The notes below the pieces were generated by a model, which saw only the letters and a list, made by a program, of their open reading frames with translations, had not been told where the DNA came from and ran no database searches. A program made the translations under genes and the position numbers. Below are positions 24,060 through 32,867 of a stretch of 38,876 bases of DNA, piece after piece. The DNA comes from an uncultured Oscillibacter sp. Lineage in GTDB: Bacteria > Bacillota > Clostridia > Oscillospirales > Oscillospiraceae. Each line of letters starts with the position of its first letter. Position 1 is the first letter of the stretch. The DNA lies in the NCBI GenBank assembly GCA_947244595.1, contig CAMXKT010000009.1, positions 1 through 38,876 on the forward strand. The letters are read 5' to 3'.

Positions 24060-24625
24060 TGATGGATGAAAGATTGTATCGCGAGACCTTTTCCCGGCTC
24101 CGGGCCTCCGACGAGGCGAAGAAGGAGGTCCTTGTAAAAATGAACGAGATGAAGGAAAAGAAGACCGTGCGGCGGCCCTTGAAGGCCCTGCGGGCGGTGG
24201 CCTTGGCGGCTATGCTCACCCTGGCCTTGGCGGTGACGGCCAACGCGGCCAGCAACGGCGCGTTGTTTGAGAACATGCGGATCATCTTCCAGGACGATTC
24301 CCTTATCGTACTGGAAAACGACGCGGGAGAACGGGTGGAGGTCGTCGGCACCTTTGCCGACGTGGAGCTCCGGGACGGCAAGCTGATCCTAACTGTGGAC
24401 GACGCGGAGTTCGACATCACCGAGGAAATCGCGGAAAGCGGGGTCTATAAGGGAACGGTGAAAACCGCCGAGGGCACAGACGTGGACGTGACGGTTACCG
24501 GCACCCTGGAGGACTGCGAGGTCAAGCTGTCCTCCCAGGGCGGAGATACGGATTACAACATTGTCACGGAGAGTTCCGCCGCTGCGGAAACCTATACCAG
24601 CGTGGTTACCACCGTTACGGACTAA
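24059..24625 (+). CDS. Single-pass membrane protein, putative anti-sigma partner of the ECF factor
   Basis: A 188-residue protein with a short charged cytoplasmic N-terminus (1-42), one membrane segment (about 45-65, LRAVALAAMLTLALAVTANA) and an acidic extracellular part of about 120 residues. The extracellular part resembles a small beta-rich domain (repeated VEVVGTFADVELRDGKLILTV-type strands) and ends in a Ser/Thr-rich tail. There is no HxxxCxxC zinc anti-sigma motif. The case for an anti-sigma role is the one-base overlap with the sigma gene (stop 24057-24059, ATG 24059) and the topology. ATG 24062 is an equally possible start. The hydrophobic stretch ending ANAA could also be a cleaved signal peptide. 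Confidence 0.65.
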   Translation: MMDERLYRETFSRLRASDEAKKEVLVKMNEMKEKKTVRRPLKALRAVALAAMLTLALAVTANAASNGALFENMRIIFQDDSLIVLENDAGERVEVVGTFADVELRDGKLILTVDDAEFDITEEIAESGVYKGTVKTAEGTDVDVTVTGTLEDCEVKLSSQGGDTDYNIVTESSAAAETYTSVVTTVTD

Positions 24626-24633
24626 ACGAAAAA

Positions 24634-24660
24634 CCGCCGGAGGGTTTGTCCCTCCGGCGG
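24634..24660. terminator. Bidirectional terminator between the ECF operon and glnS
   Basis: A perfect 11-bp stem (CCGCCGGAGGG at 24634-24644 with CCCTCCGGCGG at 24650-24660). GTCTATTTTATTTCTT follows on the plus strand and TTTTTCGTTTAG on the minus strand, so it serves both convergent units. Confidence 0.88.
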
Positions 24661-24667
24661 GTCTATT

Positions 24668-26356
24668 TTATTTCTTAAAGCTGTCCTTCAAGCTGACGCT
24701 CCGGTTGAACACCAGATGTCCCGGGGCGCTGTCCCTGCTGTCCAGACAGAAGTAGCCCTGCCGCAGGAACTGGAAATTGGCCGGGGCTTGGGCATCCGCC
24801 AGGGAGGCTTCCACCGTGCAGCCCGTCAGCACCTCCAGGGAGTTGGGGTTCAGGCACTCAATAAAATCCTTGTCCGCCGCGTCGGGGTTCTCGTCGGAGA
24901 AGAGGTTATCGTACAGCCGGACCTCCGCCTCCGCGGCGGTGGCGGCGTCCACCCAGTGGATGGTGGCCCCCTTGACCTTCCGGCCGTCGGCGGGATCGCC
25001 GCCCCGGCTCTCGGGGTCGTATTCGCAGAGAATCTCCGTCACGTTCCCCGCCTCGTCCTTTACGCAGCCGGTGCAGCGGATGAGATAGGCCCCCTTGAGG
25101 CGGCACTCCGGGCCGCCGGGATAGAGCCGCTTGTACTTGGGCACAGGGACTTCCAGGAAATCTTCCGCCTCCACCCACAGCTCTCGGGAGAAGGGGACCT
25201 CCCGGGTCCCGGCCTCCGGGTCCACGGGGTTGTTCTCCACGGTGACGGTCTCCGTCTTCCCCTCGGGGTAGTTGGTGATGGTGAGCTTCACGGGCCGGAG
25301 GACCGCCATGACCCGCTCCGCCGTGGCGTTCAAATCCTCCCGGAGGCAGTGTTCCAAAAAGCCGTACTCCACCACGTTGGCGGACTTGGCCACGCCGATG
25401 CGCTCGCAGAAATTTCGGATGGACCGGGGGGTATAGCCCCGGCGGCGCAGGCCGCACAGGGTGGGCATCCGGGGATCGTCCCAGCCGGAGACCCGGCCCT
25501 CCTCCACCAGGCGGCGGAGCTTCCGCTTGCTCATGACGGTGTGGTCTATCCCTAGGCGGGCGAACTCAATCTGCCGGGGTTTGGCGGGCAGATCGCAATG
25601 TTCCACCACCCAGTTGTAGAGGGGCCGGTGGGCCTCAAATTCCAGGGAGCAGAGAGAGTGGGTGATGCCCTCCAGAGCGTCCTGGATGGGGTGGGCGAAG
25701 TCGTACATGGGGTAGATGCACCACTTGTTTCCGTGGCGGTGGTGGGGCAGGTGGTTGATCCGGTACAGCACCGGGTCCCGCATGTTGAAGTTTCCGCTGG
25801 CAAGGTCGATCTTGGCCCGGAGGGTCATGGCCCCGTCGGGGAACTCCCCAGCCCGCATGCGGCGGAAGAGGTCCAAGCTCTCCTCCACAGGCCGGTCCCG
25901 GTAGGGGCTCCGGGCGGGGACGCCCACGCCGCCCCGGTACTCCTTGAACTCCTCCGGGGTCAGTTGGCAGACGTAGGCCAGCCCCTTCTGAATCAGCAGC
26001 TCCGCCTGGCGGTAGTCCTCCTCAAAGTAGTCGGACCCGTAGAAGAAGCGGTCCCCCCAGTCGAAGCCCAGCCAGTGGATGTCCTCCTTGATGGCCTCCA
26101 CAAACTCCTCGTCCTCCTTGGTGGGGTTCGTGTCGTCCATCCGGAGGTTGCACAGGCCGCCATATTTTTCGGCGGTGCCGAAATCGATGGTCAGGGCCTT
26201 GCAGTGGCCGATGTGGAGGTACCCGTTGGGCTCCGGGGGGAAACGGGTGTGGACCGTCATACCCTCGTACTGCCCGCCGGGGGCCACGTCCTCCTCGATG
26301 AACGCGTGGATGAAGTTCCGGCTTTCCAGCTCCGGCGCTTTGATGTCGTCCGCCAT
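24668..26356 (-). CDS. glnS: Glutaminyl-tRNA synthetase
   Basis: A 562-residue class I synthetase. PEPNGYLHIGH (41-51) is the HIGH motif and VMSKRKL (about 274-280) the KMSKS motif. RMDDTNPTKEDEEFVEAI and the C-terminal anticodon-binding beta-barrels (from about residue 340) follow the GlnRS pattern rather than GluRS. Length matches E. coli GlnS (554). The ATG at 26356 has GGGAGG eight bases upstream. An in-frame upstream ATG (26497) would add 47 residues translated from the structured leader and is rejected. A direct GlnRS implies that Gln-tRNA is not made only through GatCAB transamidation in this organism. Confidence 0.96.
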   Translation of the reverse strand: MADDIKAPELESRNFIHAFIEEDVAPGGQYEGMTVHTRFPPEPNGYLHIGHCKALTIDFGTAEKYGGLCNLRMDDTNPTKEDEEFVEAIKEDIHWLGFDWGDRFFYGSDYFEEDYRQAELLIQKGLAYVCQLTPEEFKEYRGGVGVPARSPYRDRPVEESLDLFRRMRAGEFPDGAMTLRAKIDLASGNFNMRDPVLYRINHLPHHRHGNKWCIYPMYDFAHPIQDALEGITHSLCSLEFEAHRPLYNWVVEHCDLPAKPRQIEFARLGIDHTVMSKRKLRRLVEEGRVSGWDDPRMPTLCGLRRRGYTPRSIRNFCERIGVAKSANVVEYGFLEHCLREDLNATAERVMAVLRPVKLTITNYPEGKTETVTVENNPVDPEAGTREVPFSRELWVEAEDFLEVPVPKYKRLYPGGPECRLKGAYLIRCTGCVKDEAGNVTEILCEYDPESRGGDPADGRKVKGATIHWVDAATAAEAEVRLYDNLFSDENPDAADKDFIECLNPNSLEVLTGCTVEASLADAQAPANFQFLRQGYFCLDSRDSAPGHLVFNRSVSLKDSFKK

Positions 26357-26392
26357 AGCGAAGTCCTCCCAATGTAAAATAAAATGACAACG

Positions 26393-26425
26393 GATGATTT
26401 CCACATCTTTAATGGGGAAATCATC
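26393..26425 (-). promoter_or_regulatory. Leader hairpin of glnS with U-rich 3' flank (possible attenuator)
   Basis: On the minus strand GATGATTTCC pairs perfectly with GGAAATCATC (10 bp), with an inner CAT/ATG extension beyond one mismatch. It is followed by CGTTGTCATTTTATTTTA. It lies 37 bp upstream of the glnS ATG. The stem plus U-rich stretch resembles a leader terminator, although the U-tract is interrupted. No T-box AGGGTGG sequence was found. Confidence 0.5.
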
Positions 26426-26515
26426 GTGCCATGTTTTGCGGTTGCCGCCGGAAACGGCGGCGAGCAAAACGGCTTGTATCAAATATATTACTTCCAAACT
26501 TTGTTTGGGAGTAAT

Positions 26516-26544
26516 ATTATACAGGACCAGCAGAGGGATTGCAA
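26516..26544 (-). promoter_or_regulatory. SigA-type promoter of glnS
   Basis: On the minus strand TTGCAA (26539-26544), 17-bp spacer, TATAAT (26516-26521). The start site would be near 26509, inside the inverted repeat 26488-26514. Confidence 0.8.
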
Positions 26545-26581
26545 GGGGGATTTTTGGGCTCCTCCCGGAGGAAACTCCATC

Positions 26582-26610
26582 TTGTCAAGGCCCGGGGAAA
26601 TTGTTATAAT
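26582..26610 (+). promoter_or_regulatory. SigA-type promoter of the M60 protease/SLH pair
   Basis: TTGTCA (26582-26587), 17-bp spacer, TATAAT (26605-26610), about 70 bp upstream of the ATG at 26681. Confidence 0.82.
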
Positions 26611-26680
26611 TTGCACATAACGACAGTTTCCTGGGCGGCGGCATTCCCGGCCAGGACGCGGAAAAGAGAGGACACGTCCT

Positions 26681-29600
26681 ATGCGTATCAGACAACGGAT
26701 TTTATCCCTGCTGCTGGCCGGGGCGCTGCTGGTCCCCGGACTTCCGGCGGCGGAGGCCGCCTGGGGCGGCGCGGACAGCGGCAGCGTCTCCGCCACGGTG
26801 CGGGTGGACTGGCCCCAGACCCTGGAGGCCCTCCAAGACCGGAGGGTCCGGGCGGAGCTGTTCCAGGAAGGCCGCTCTTTGGGAACATTGGACCTGACAA
26901 GGGAAGACGGCCGGACGGACCTGGGGGGTTATCCCGCCGCCGTGGCCCTGCGGAATGAGGACGGCGGGACCCTGGGCGGCGGCCGGTGGCCGGGGTATCT
27001 GGACCTGACCGTCTCCGGTCTGCCCCAGGGGAATTATACCCTGGAATTCACCGGGGACGGCTATGCGGACTGCCGCCAGGAACTGACCATTGACCGCTAT
27101 TCCCAACACGTCACCCTGGGCACGGCGGACGCCTCCTTCACCCTGGGGGACGTGAACGGCGACGGCCGGGTCAACAGCCGGGACCGGGAGGAGTTATCGC
27201 AGGCCCTGGGCTCGGACCGGCGGCGGGACCTGGAGCGCTATGACCTGAACGGCGACGGCGCGGTGGATGTGGTGGACCTGGCCATCGTCAGCCGGAACAT
27301 GAGCGCGGAGGGCCACCCGGAGGTCCGGGACACGACGCTGCTGGCCCCGCCGGTGGAGGAAGTCCGCCTGGGGACGGGGACCGGCCTGGCCTCCGGCATT
27401 CTGGAGGACCTGTTCCGCCAGGACGGCCAGCCGGTCACCCTGTCCGGCATGCCCCTGGAGCTCACCGTTACCCTGGCGGAGCCGGTGGAGATGGAGGAGA
27501 TCCAGATCGTCTCCCCGGAGGGGCCCGAGGCCATGCGGGCGGGCTCCGTGTCCGTGACTTACGAGGACGGAAGCGGGGAGACCTTCCCCTTTGACCTCTC
27601 CCTGCCCGAAGGAATCCACGCCATCGGCCCCGTGGAGGGCAGCAGCGTGGTGAAGATTCCCCTGGGCCGCCGGGTAGCGGTCAAGGAGATCGTCATCACC
27701 GTCACCCGCACGGAGGGCGGGGACTACACCACCGTGGAGTCCATCCAATTCCTCCGGGAGATCGTCCCGGAGCGGCCCTCCGCCGCCTCCGGCGTGGTGC
27801 GGAACCTCACCGCCACGGCCGGGAACGAGCGGGTCAGCCTCCGTTGGAGCGAGGTGGCCAACGTCTCCGGCTACCGGGTGGACTACTGGCTCCAGGACGG
27901 CGGCCGCCGCCAGTCCCTGCGGACGGACGTGCCCCGGGCGGAGATCACGGGGCTGGAGAATCTGAAGACCTATCTGTTCACCGTCACCCCGGTGGACGGC
28001 ACCTGGGAGGGAACCGCCTGCGACCCCGTGGCCGCCACGCCCCAGCCCGCCAGGCCCCCCAGCGCCCCGGACATGGTGAGCGTAAGCCCGCTGGACGGAG
28101 CCCTGTCCGTGAGCTGGAAAGCCGCGGAGAACGCCACGTTCTACGAGGTCTGGTACAAGGCGGAAAGTGAGTCCGCCTTCCGCCAGTGGGGCGGGCAGCT
28201 CAGCAATACCAATACGGTGGTCACGGACCTGACCAACGGCGTGACGTACTCCATCTACATCCAGGCCGGGAACAGCCTGGGGGTCAGCGGGCCCTCCCGC
28301 ACGGCCCTGGGAACCCCGGCAGCCGTGGACTACTCCCGCCCGGAGGGGATCCCCGAGTCGGGCGTACTGGACTGGCGGAGCATCGAAAAGGTCTGGCTGG
28401 CCGCCCCCAATAATGTCTCGCCCACGGCCTACCCGGCCTCCCGGCCCTTCCGGCCGGAGTTTATGGCCGACGGCGATTACAGCACCCACTGGACCTCCCA
28501 CTCCTACAACGACGGTAACTGGTGGGACAGCAAGCAGGTCTTTGCCTCCTTCAACCGGCCCGTGGACCTCAGCGCCGTCATCTGGGTTCCCCGGCTGGAC
28601 GGGAGCTATGCCAATAACCTCCGGCTCTACACTGTCACCGTCTGGCGGCAGGGAGACGACCTGAACGGCCCCGGGACCCTGGCGTCCCCGAATCCCCTCC
28701 AGGGGGGCAAGGCCTCCGACCACAACACCTGGCTGGGCGTGGGGAACAACCCCGCCGTGACCAAGTTCGCCGTGCTGCCCTTCGAGCCCATGACGGACGT
28801 GGTGAAGATCGCCGTTACCATCGAGCAGGTGGGTTACACGGCGGTGAGCCTGTCGGAGCTGATGTTCATGGAGTACGACCCGGCCCACTGCCTGCCGGAC
28901 AACATCGCGGACTTGTTCAGCGATGAGCTGCGGACCGCCCTGCGCCCCGGCGTCGCCCAGGCAGACGTGGACGCCCTCCGGCGGCGGCTGGAGAGCGGCG
29001 AGGGGAAGTACTACCTGAATCTGGACACCCTGGCGGACGAGCTGGCCTTAGCGGAGGAGCTGCTGCGGAGCGGGACCTCCTCCGGCGTGGTATTGAACGG
29101 CGTCCAGTCCCGGGAGGACGGGGCGGACGGCAGGAAGTACGGCCAGGGAGGCAGCGTCCTCCAGCCCCTGGGCGTCGCCGCCAAGGCGAGGCAGGAGCTG
29201 ACCATCTACGCCTCCGGCATCCCGGCGGGACAGAAGCTGACGGTCTGCGCCAGCCAGTTCAACGCCGAGGCCTCCGCCTGGCGGGCGGAGATCGGGGCCC
29301 TCTCCAACGGGCGGAACGTGCTGACGGTGCCCCAAATCGGCAGCCAGAACACCCCCCGGGGCGGCAGCCTCTACCTGACCTACGGCGGGCCGAGCCCGGA
29401 GAACATCCGCCTCCACGTCCGCCGGGGGACGGATATCCCGGTGCTGGAGCTGGCGGACTGGTACGCCATGACCGACAGCCAGAAGAAGAGTGAACTGGAC
29501 CGCTACGCCGGCGAGCTGGAGGCCTATGTCTCCGGCCTGGGCCCGGCCAGCGCCTCCTTGCAAACGGATATTTTCAACGTCACGGAGATTTCCACCCCCA

Positions 29601-31561
29601 CCATGCTGCTGTCTCTGCCTGCCGCTGCTGTGCTGAACGGCGCGGGCAAAAGCCGGGCGGAGCGGGCCGAGACCCTGTATCAGGCGGTCCTGGCCTGGGA
29701 AGACGTGACGCACATCTGCAGGACCACCCAGGGCATTGACCGGACCTACGGGCAAAACGACATGCAGTCCCGTCAGAACATCCGCTGTATGCAGATGTTC
29801 TCCGGAGCCTTCATGTACGCCGCGGGAAGCCACATCGGCATCGGCTACGGCTCCTGCGCCGGTATGGTCTGCGGGAAGCCCATCAGCTCCATGGCTCCCT
29901 CCGATACGGCGAACCGGCTCTACGGCTGGGGCATCGCCCACGAGATCGGGCACAACATGGACAAGCTGGGGAAAGCGGAAATCACCAACAACATCTACTC
30001 CCTGATGGTCCAGACCTTCGACGGGAGGCAGAACACTCTTTCTTCCCGCCTGGAGAAAAGCAATAAATACGAGGGCGTCTTCAACAAGACCGCCCAGGGC
30101 CTCCCCGGGGACTCCAGCGACGTCTTCGTCCAGCTGGGTCTTTACTGGCAGCTCCACCTGGCCTATGACGAGGGGGACAAGCCGTTCGACTTCTACAACC
30201 GCTTCTTCAAGGCCTGGAAGGCGGGAACCCACTTCGGCGGCGAGACCAATTATCAGGACCGGGTGGCCCGCACCGCCTCGGCTGTCGCGAACAAAGACTT
30301 GACGGAGTTCTTTACCCGCTGGGGTATGACCCTCAGCGAGGGCACCAGGGCGGCGCTGAAAAAGTACCCGGCGGAACTCCGGGCCCTCTGGTATCTGAAC
30401 GACCAGAGCCGCCGGGACCGGCTGGCGGGCGTTTCCCAGGGCCAGGGAACGGCGTCCCTGACGGCGGTCCCGGAGGGGGAGAAGCAGATCAAGCTGACCA
30501 TTGCCTCCAACGTGACGCAGGGGAAGGTCCAGGGCTATGAGATCCTTCGCAACGGCGCGCCCATCGCCTTCACCACGGAAACGGCCTATACGGATACCAT
30601 CGGCTCGGCCAACCACCGGACCTACACCTACAGCGTCCGGGTCTACGACAGCCTGGGGAACCTCGTGGCCCAGGCGGCGGCTCCGGAGCTGCGGATCGCC
30701 TACGACAAGACGGTCCCGGCGGACGCTTACACGCTGAGCCGGGATGGGACCACCGTCACCTTCACGATGAAGGAGGAGACCCCCGTCTCCGGCTTGAAGG
30801 TCACAGGGGCCCCCGCCTCCGGCGCGTTTGCCGTCACCGTCACGGACAAGGACAAAAAGACCACCGCCCGTTCCGGCGACTTCAAAGAGGGAAACCAGGC
30901 GGTGGACGATAAGAGCGGCTACCTGACCTACTTCCAGAAGCCCGGCGCGGAGGCGGAGGACACCCGCATCTGGACCTATGACGCGAAAACCGTCACCGTC
31001 ACCGGTATCCCGGAGGACGCGAATCCCCAGCTCATCAGCTACGCCGGAGACGACGTGGCCTTCCTGGAGAACGGAGCTGTGGGCGTGCTGTCCAGGGACT
31101 ATCGCTACGGCGCGGAGCCCAATCAGGTGATTACCGCCGGGACCCTGATCGTTACCGGGATCTACCGGGGCGACCCGGCCTATCAGACGGTGAAGATCGA
31201 GGGCCGGTTCAGCCGGACCGTCCTCACGGATGGGGCCGACGGGGTGGAGACCGCCACGGAGACCCGCTGGATGGACGGAAGGGCCCTGCTCTTTGCCGAG
31301 GTCCCCAAGGACGGCAAGGTCTGTGACATCAGCGACGGCCTGTTTATCTTCATCCCCAACGTCCAGCGGGAGGCAGAGCTCCAGGGCGAGGCCAGCGCGT
31401 GCAACGCCGCCGCCCTCCTGCCCGCCCAGATGCGGGCGGTGCTCTCCCGGACGGATCAGCCCGCCCTGGCGGAGAGCCAGCGAGTGACGGCGGAGACCCT
31501 TTGGATCAACACCCCCGGCGGGGAGGACCTGCCGGTTATCGTATTGGAGGAAGGCGAATGA
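26681..31561 (+). CDS. Secreted modular M60-type (enhancin-like) metalloprotease with dockerin, F5/8 and Fn3 domains
   Basis: A 1626-residue exported protein, putatively a mucin-degrading glycopeptidase. A signal peptide (1-26) is followed by a beta-rich module (about 30-150), a dockerin-like pair of Ca-binding loops (DVNGDGRVNSRD and DLNGDGAVDVVD, about 155-210), a discoidin-like region (about 225-365), two Fn3-like domains (about 368-455 and 458-548) and an F5/8 type C carbohydrate-binding domain (about 575-735). An M60-like catalytic region (about 830-1240) has zinc motif HEIGH at 1087-1091 followed by NMDKLGKAE. C-terminal Ig-like modules follow. AGAGAGGA precedes the ATG. Its stop overlaps the next gene's start (ATGA), coupling it to an SLH protein. 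M60 enzymes cut O-glycosylated host mucins; the specificity here is inferred from family. Confidence 0.85.
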   Translation: MRIRQRILSLLLAGALLVPGLPAAEAAWGGADSGSVSATVRVDWPQTLEALQDRRVRAELFQEGRSLGTLDLTREDGRTDLGGYPAAVALRNEDGGTLGGGRWPGYLDLTVSGLPQGNYTLEFTGDGYADCRQELTIDRYSQHVTLGTADASFTLGDVNGDGRVNSRDREELSQALGSDRRRDLERYDLNGDGAVDVVDLAIVSRNMSAEGHPEVRDTTLLAPPVEEVRLGTGTGLASGILEDLFRQDGQPVTLSGMPLELTVTLAEPVEMEEIQIVSPEGPEAMRAGSVSVTYEDGSGETFPFDLSLPEGIHAIGPVEGSSVVKIPLGRRVAVKEIVITVTRTEGGDYTTVESIQFLREIVPERPSAASGVVRNLTATAGNERVSLRWSEVANVSGYRVDYWLQDGGRRQSLRTDVPRAEITGLENLKTYLFTVTPVDGTWEGTACDPVAATPQPARPPSAPDMVSVSPLDGALSVSWKAAENATFYEVWYKAESESAFRQWGGQLSNTNTVVTDLTNGVTYSIYIQAGNSLGVSGPSRTALGTPAAVDYSRPEGIPESGVLDWRSIEKVWLAAPNNVSPTAYPASRPFRPEFMADGDYSTHWTSHSYNDGNWWDSKQVFASFNRPVDLSAVIWVPRLDGSYANNLRLYTVTVWRQGDDLNGPGTLASPNPLQGGKASDHNTWLGVGNNPAVTKFAVLPFEPMTDVVKIAVTIEQVGYTAVSLSELMFMEYDPAHCLPDNIADLFSDELRTALRPGVAQADVDALRRRLESGEGKYYLNLDTLADELALAEELLRSGTSSGVVLNGVQSREDGADGRKYGQGGSVLQPLGVAAKARQELTIYASGIPAGQKLTVCASQFNAEASAWRAEIGALSNGRNVLTVPQIGSQNTPRGGSLYLTYGGPSPENIRLHVRRGTDIPVLELADWYAMTDSQKKSELDRYAGELEAYVSGLGPASASLQTDIFNVTEISTPTMLLSLPAAAVLNGAGKSRAERAETLYQAVLAWEDVTHICRTTQGIDRTYGQNDMQSRQNIRCMQMFSGAFMYAAGSHIGIGYGSCAGMVCGKPISSMAPSDTANRLYGWGIAHEIGHNMDKLGKAEITNNIYSLMVQTFDGRQNTLSSRLEKSNKYEGVFNKTAQGLPGDSSDVFVQLGLYWQLHLAYDEGDKPFDFYNRFFKAWKAGTHFGGETNYQDRVARTASAVANKDLTEFFTRWGMTLSEGTRAALKKYPAELRALWYLNDQSRRDRLAGVSQGQGTASLTAVPEGEKQIKLTIASNVTQGKVQGYEILRNGAPIAFTTETAYTDTIGSANHRTYTYSVRVYDSLGNLVAQAAAPELRIAYDKTVPADAYTLSRDGTTVTFTMKEETPVSGLKVTGAPASGAFAVTVTDKDKKTTARSGDFKEGNQAVDDKSGYLTYFQKPGAEAEDTRIWTYDAKTVTVTGIPEDANPQLISYAGDDVAFLENGAVGVLSRDYRYGAEPNQVITAGTLIVTGIYRGDPAYQTVKIEGRFSRTVLTDGADGVETATETRWMDGRALLFAEVPKDGKVCDISDGLFIFIPNVQREAELQGEASACNAAALLPAQMRAVLSRTDQPALAESQRVTAETLWINTPGGEDLPVIVLEEGE

Positions 31562-32796
31562 AACGTTTACTATCCGGCCTTCTGGCCCTGTGCCTGCTCT
31601 GCGGTCTGCCGGTGTCGGCGGCCGACAGGCTGACCCTCTCCTGCCGGGAGCGGGGCGGCGAGGTCCGCCTCACCCTGGAGGGCCTGGACCGGCAGGTCTA
31701 CGCCCTCCAGTTGGAACTGGCGCTGGAGGGGGAGTGCCCCGACGCCCGCTTTGAGCCCTCGCTCCGGGACGTCTACAGCCCGGACTGCCATGTGGAGATG
31801 GGCCGGGACGAGACCTTCGTCACCATTTATCTGGTGGCGGAGGACGAGCCCCTGTCGGGACGCTCTCTGGACCTGGGAACGCTGACACCGGGGAGCGCCT
31901 TCCGCCTCCCCGCCCGGGCGGAGCTGCTGCTTTTGGACCGGAGCCTCCAGCCCATCTCCCAGGGCCGGGTTCCCCTGGAGGAAAAGGAGGGCGAAGATGG
32001 GGACCTGAGCCGGGTCCACATCGCCCAGGCGGAGCACGGCACCGTCACTGTCCGGCCCGCCGGAGCCAAAGAGGGGGAGACGGTGACGCTGAACGTCATT
32101 CCCGACGCGGGGTATATGCTGGAGACCATCTCCGCCCGGGACAGCCGGGATCGGGAGGTCTCCTTGGCCCGGGACGGGCTGAACCGCTACACCTTCCCCA
32201 TGCCCGTTTTGGACGTGGAGGTGACGGCCTCTTTCTCCCCCGGCGGGGAGCTGGCCTTCCAGGATGTGCGGCCGGGGGACTGGTGCTATGACGCGGTGCG
32301 CTATGTCTTCGAGGCGGGGCTGATGAACGGCACCTCCGCTACGGCGTTCACCCCGGGCACCCCCACGACCCGGGGGCAGATTGTGGCCATCCTCTATCGT
32401 CTGGAGGGCTCGCCCGCCATGGGGGCGAACCGGTTCAGCGACGTGGCCCCCGGGGCCTATTACGCCTCCGCCGTCTCCTGGGCCTCGGAGAACGGCATCG
32501 TCAATGGTTACAACGATGGGACCTTCCGGCCAAACAACCTCATCACCCGGGAGCAGATGGCGGCTTTCCTGTACCGCTACGCCTCCCGGAAGGGCCGGGA
32601 CGTATCCGACAGGGCGGAGCTGAGCGCGTTCACCGACGCGGGACAGATTGCCTCTTATGCCGTGGAGCCCCTGAGCTGGGCCGTGTCGGCGGGGCTTGTC
32701 AACGGTGTGACGGCCGACACGCTGTCCCCCGGCGGGAACGCCAGCCGGGCTCAGGTGGCGGTGATTCTCAGCCGCTTTGCGCAGAATGTGCTTTGA
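31558..32796 (+). CDS. Cell-wall-anchored protein with three SLH domains and a possible cohesin-like N-terminal domain
   Basis: A 412-residue exported protein: signal peptide (1-22), a beta-rich domain (about 23-140) with YALQLELALEG and LDLGTLTPGSAF elements, a divergent bacterial repeat (AEHGTVTVRPAGAKEGETVTLNVIPDAGY, about 160-225), and three S-layer-homology domains (about 235-290, 295-350 and 355-412; for example RFSDVAPGAYYASAVSWASENGIVNG). SLH domains bind pyruvylated secondary wall polymer. The start at 31558 overlaps the protease stop and has GGAGGAAGG upstream. The order and size of the first domain fit a cohesin-like fold that could bind the protease dockerin, but I cannot confirm this by eye. 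It might otherwise be only an Ig-like spacer. Confidence 0.82.
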   Translation: MKRLLSGLLALCLLCGLPVSAADRLTLSCRERGGEVRLTLEGLDRQVYALQLELALEGECPDARFEPSLRDVYSPDCHVEMGRDETFVTIYLVAEDEPLSGRSLDLGTLTPGSAFRLPARAELLLLDRSLQPISQGRVPLEEKEGEDGDLSRVHIAQAEHGTVTVRPAGAKEGETVTLNVIPDAGYMLETISARDSRDREVSLARDGLNRYTFPMPVLDVEVTASFSPGGELAFQDVRPGDWCYDAVRYVFEAGLMNGTSATAFTPGTPTTRGQIVAILYRLEGSPAMGANRFSDVAPGAYYASAVSWASENGIVNGYNDGTFRPNNLITREQMAAFLYRYASRKGRDVSDRAELSAFTDAGQIASYAVEPLSWAVSAGLVNGVTADTLSPGGNASRAQVAVILSRFAQNVL

Positions 32797-32816
32797 GGAG
32801 AGAGCGGAAAAAAGAG

Positions 32817-32846
32817 AACCGGCGGACCGAAAAGTCCGCCGGTTTT
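32817..32846. terminator. Terminator between the SLH gene and ilvA
   Basis: AACCGGCGGAC (32817-32827) pairs perfectly with GTCCGCCGGTT (32834-32844) around a 6-nt loop, followed by TTTAAT. AAAAAAGAG upstream gives a T-tract on the minus strand, so it can serve both convergent genes. Confidence 0.85.
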
Positions 32847-32867
32847 TAATTCATATAGAAAGGCTCC

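Larger units (their letters stand above)
26357..26680. other. Divergent intergenic region between glnS and the M60 protease gene
   Basis: This 324-bp gap contains both promoters, the roughly 150-nt glnS leader with hairpins (26393-26425, 26444-26461), and an inverted repeat at 26488-26514 (TTACT and CCAAAC arms) lying on the presumed glnS transcription start. The protease side has a roughly 63-nt leader with AGGACG/CGTCCT arms (26653-26680). No gene is seen in it. Confidence 0.7.

Noticed and set aside
26357..26497. 47-residue N-terminal extension of GlnRS
   Set aside because: The frame is open, but it runs through leader hairpins and there is a good GGGAGG site before the ATG at 26356, which also matches the family start.
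26357..26509. T-box riboswitch upstream of glnS
   Set aside because: No AGGGTGG-type T-box sequence or specifier-loop layout could be found in the leader.
29048..30616. 522-codon minus-strand frame inside the M60 protease gene
   Set aside because: It is the antisense of a protein with recognisable Fn3, F5/8 and M60 motifs, and its translation looks like low-complexity shadow sequence.
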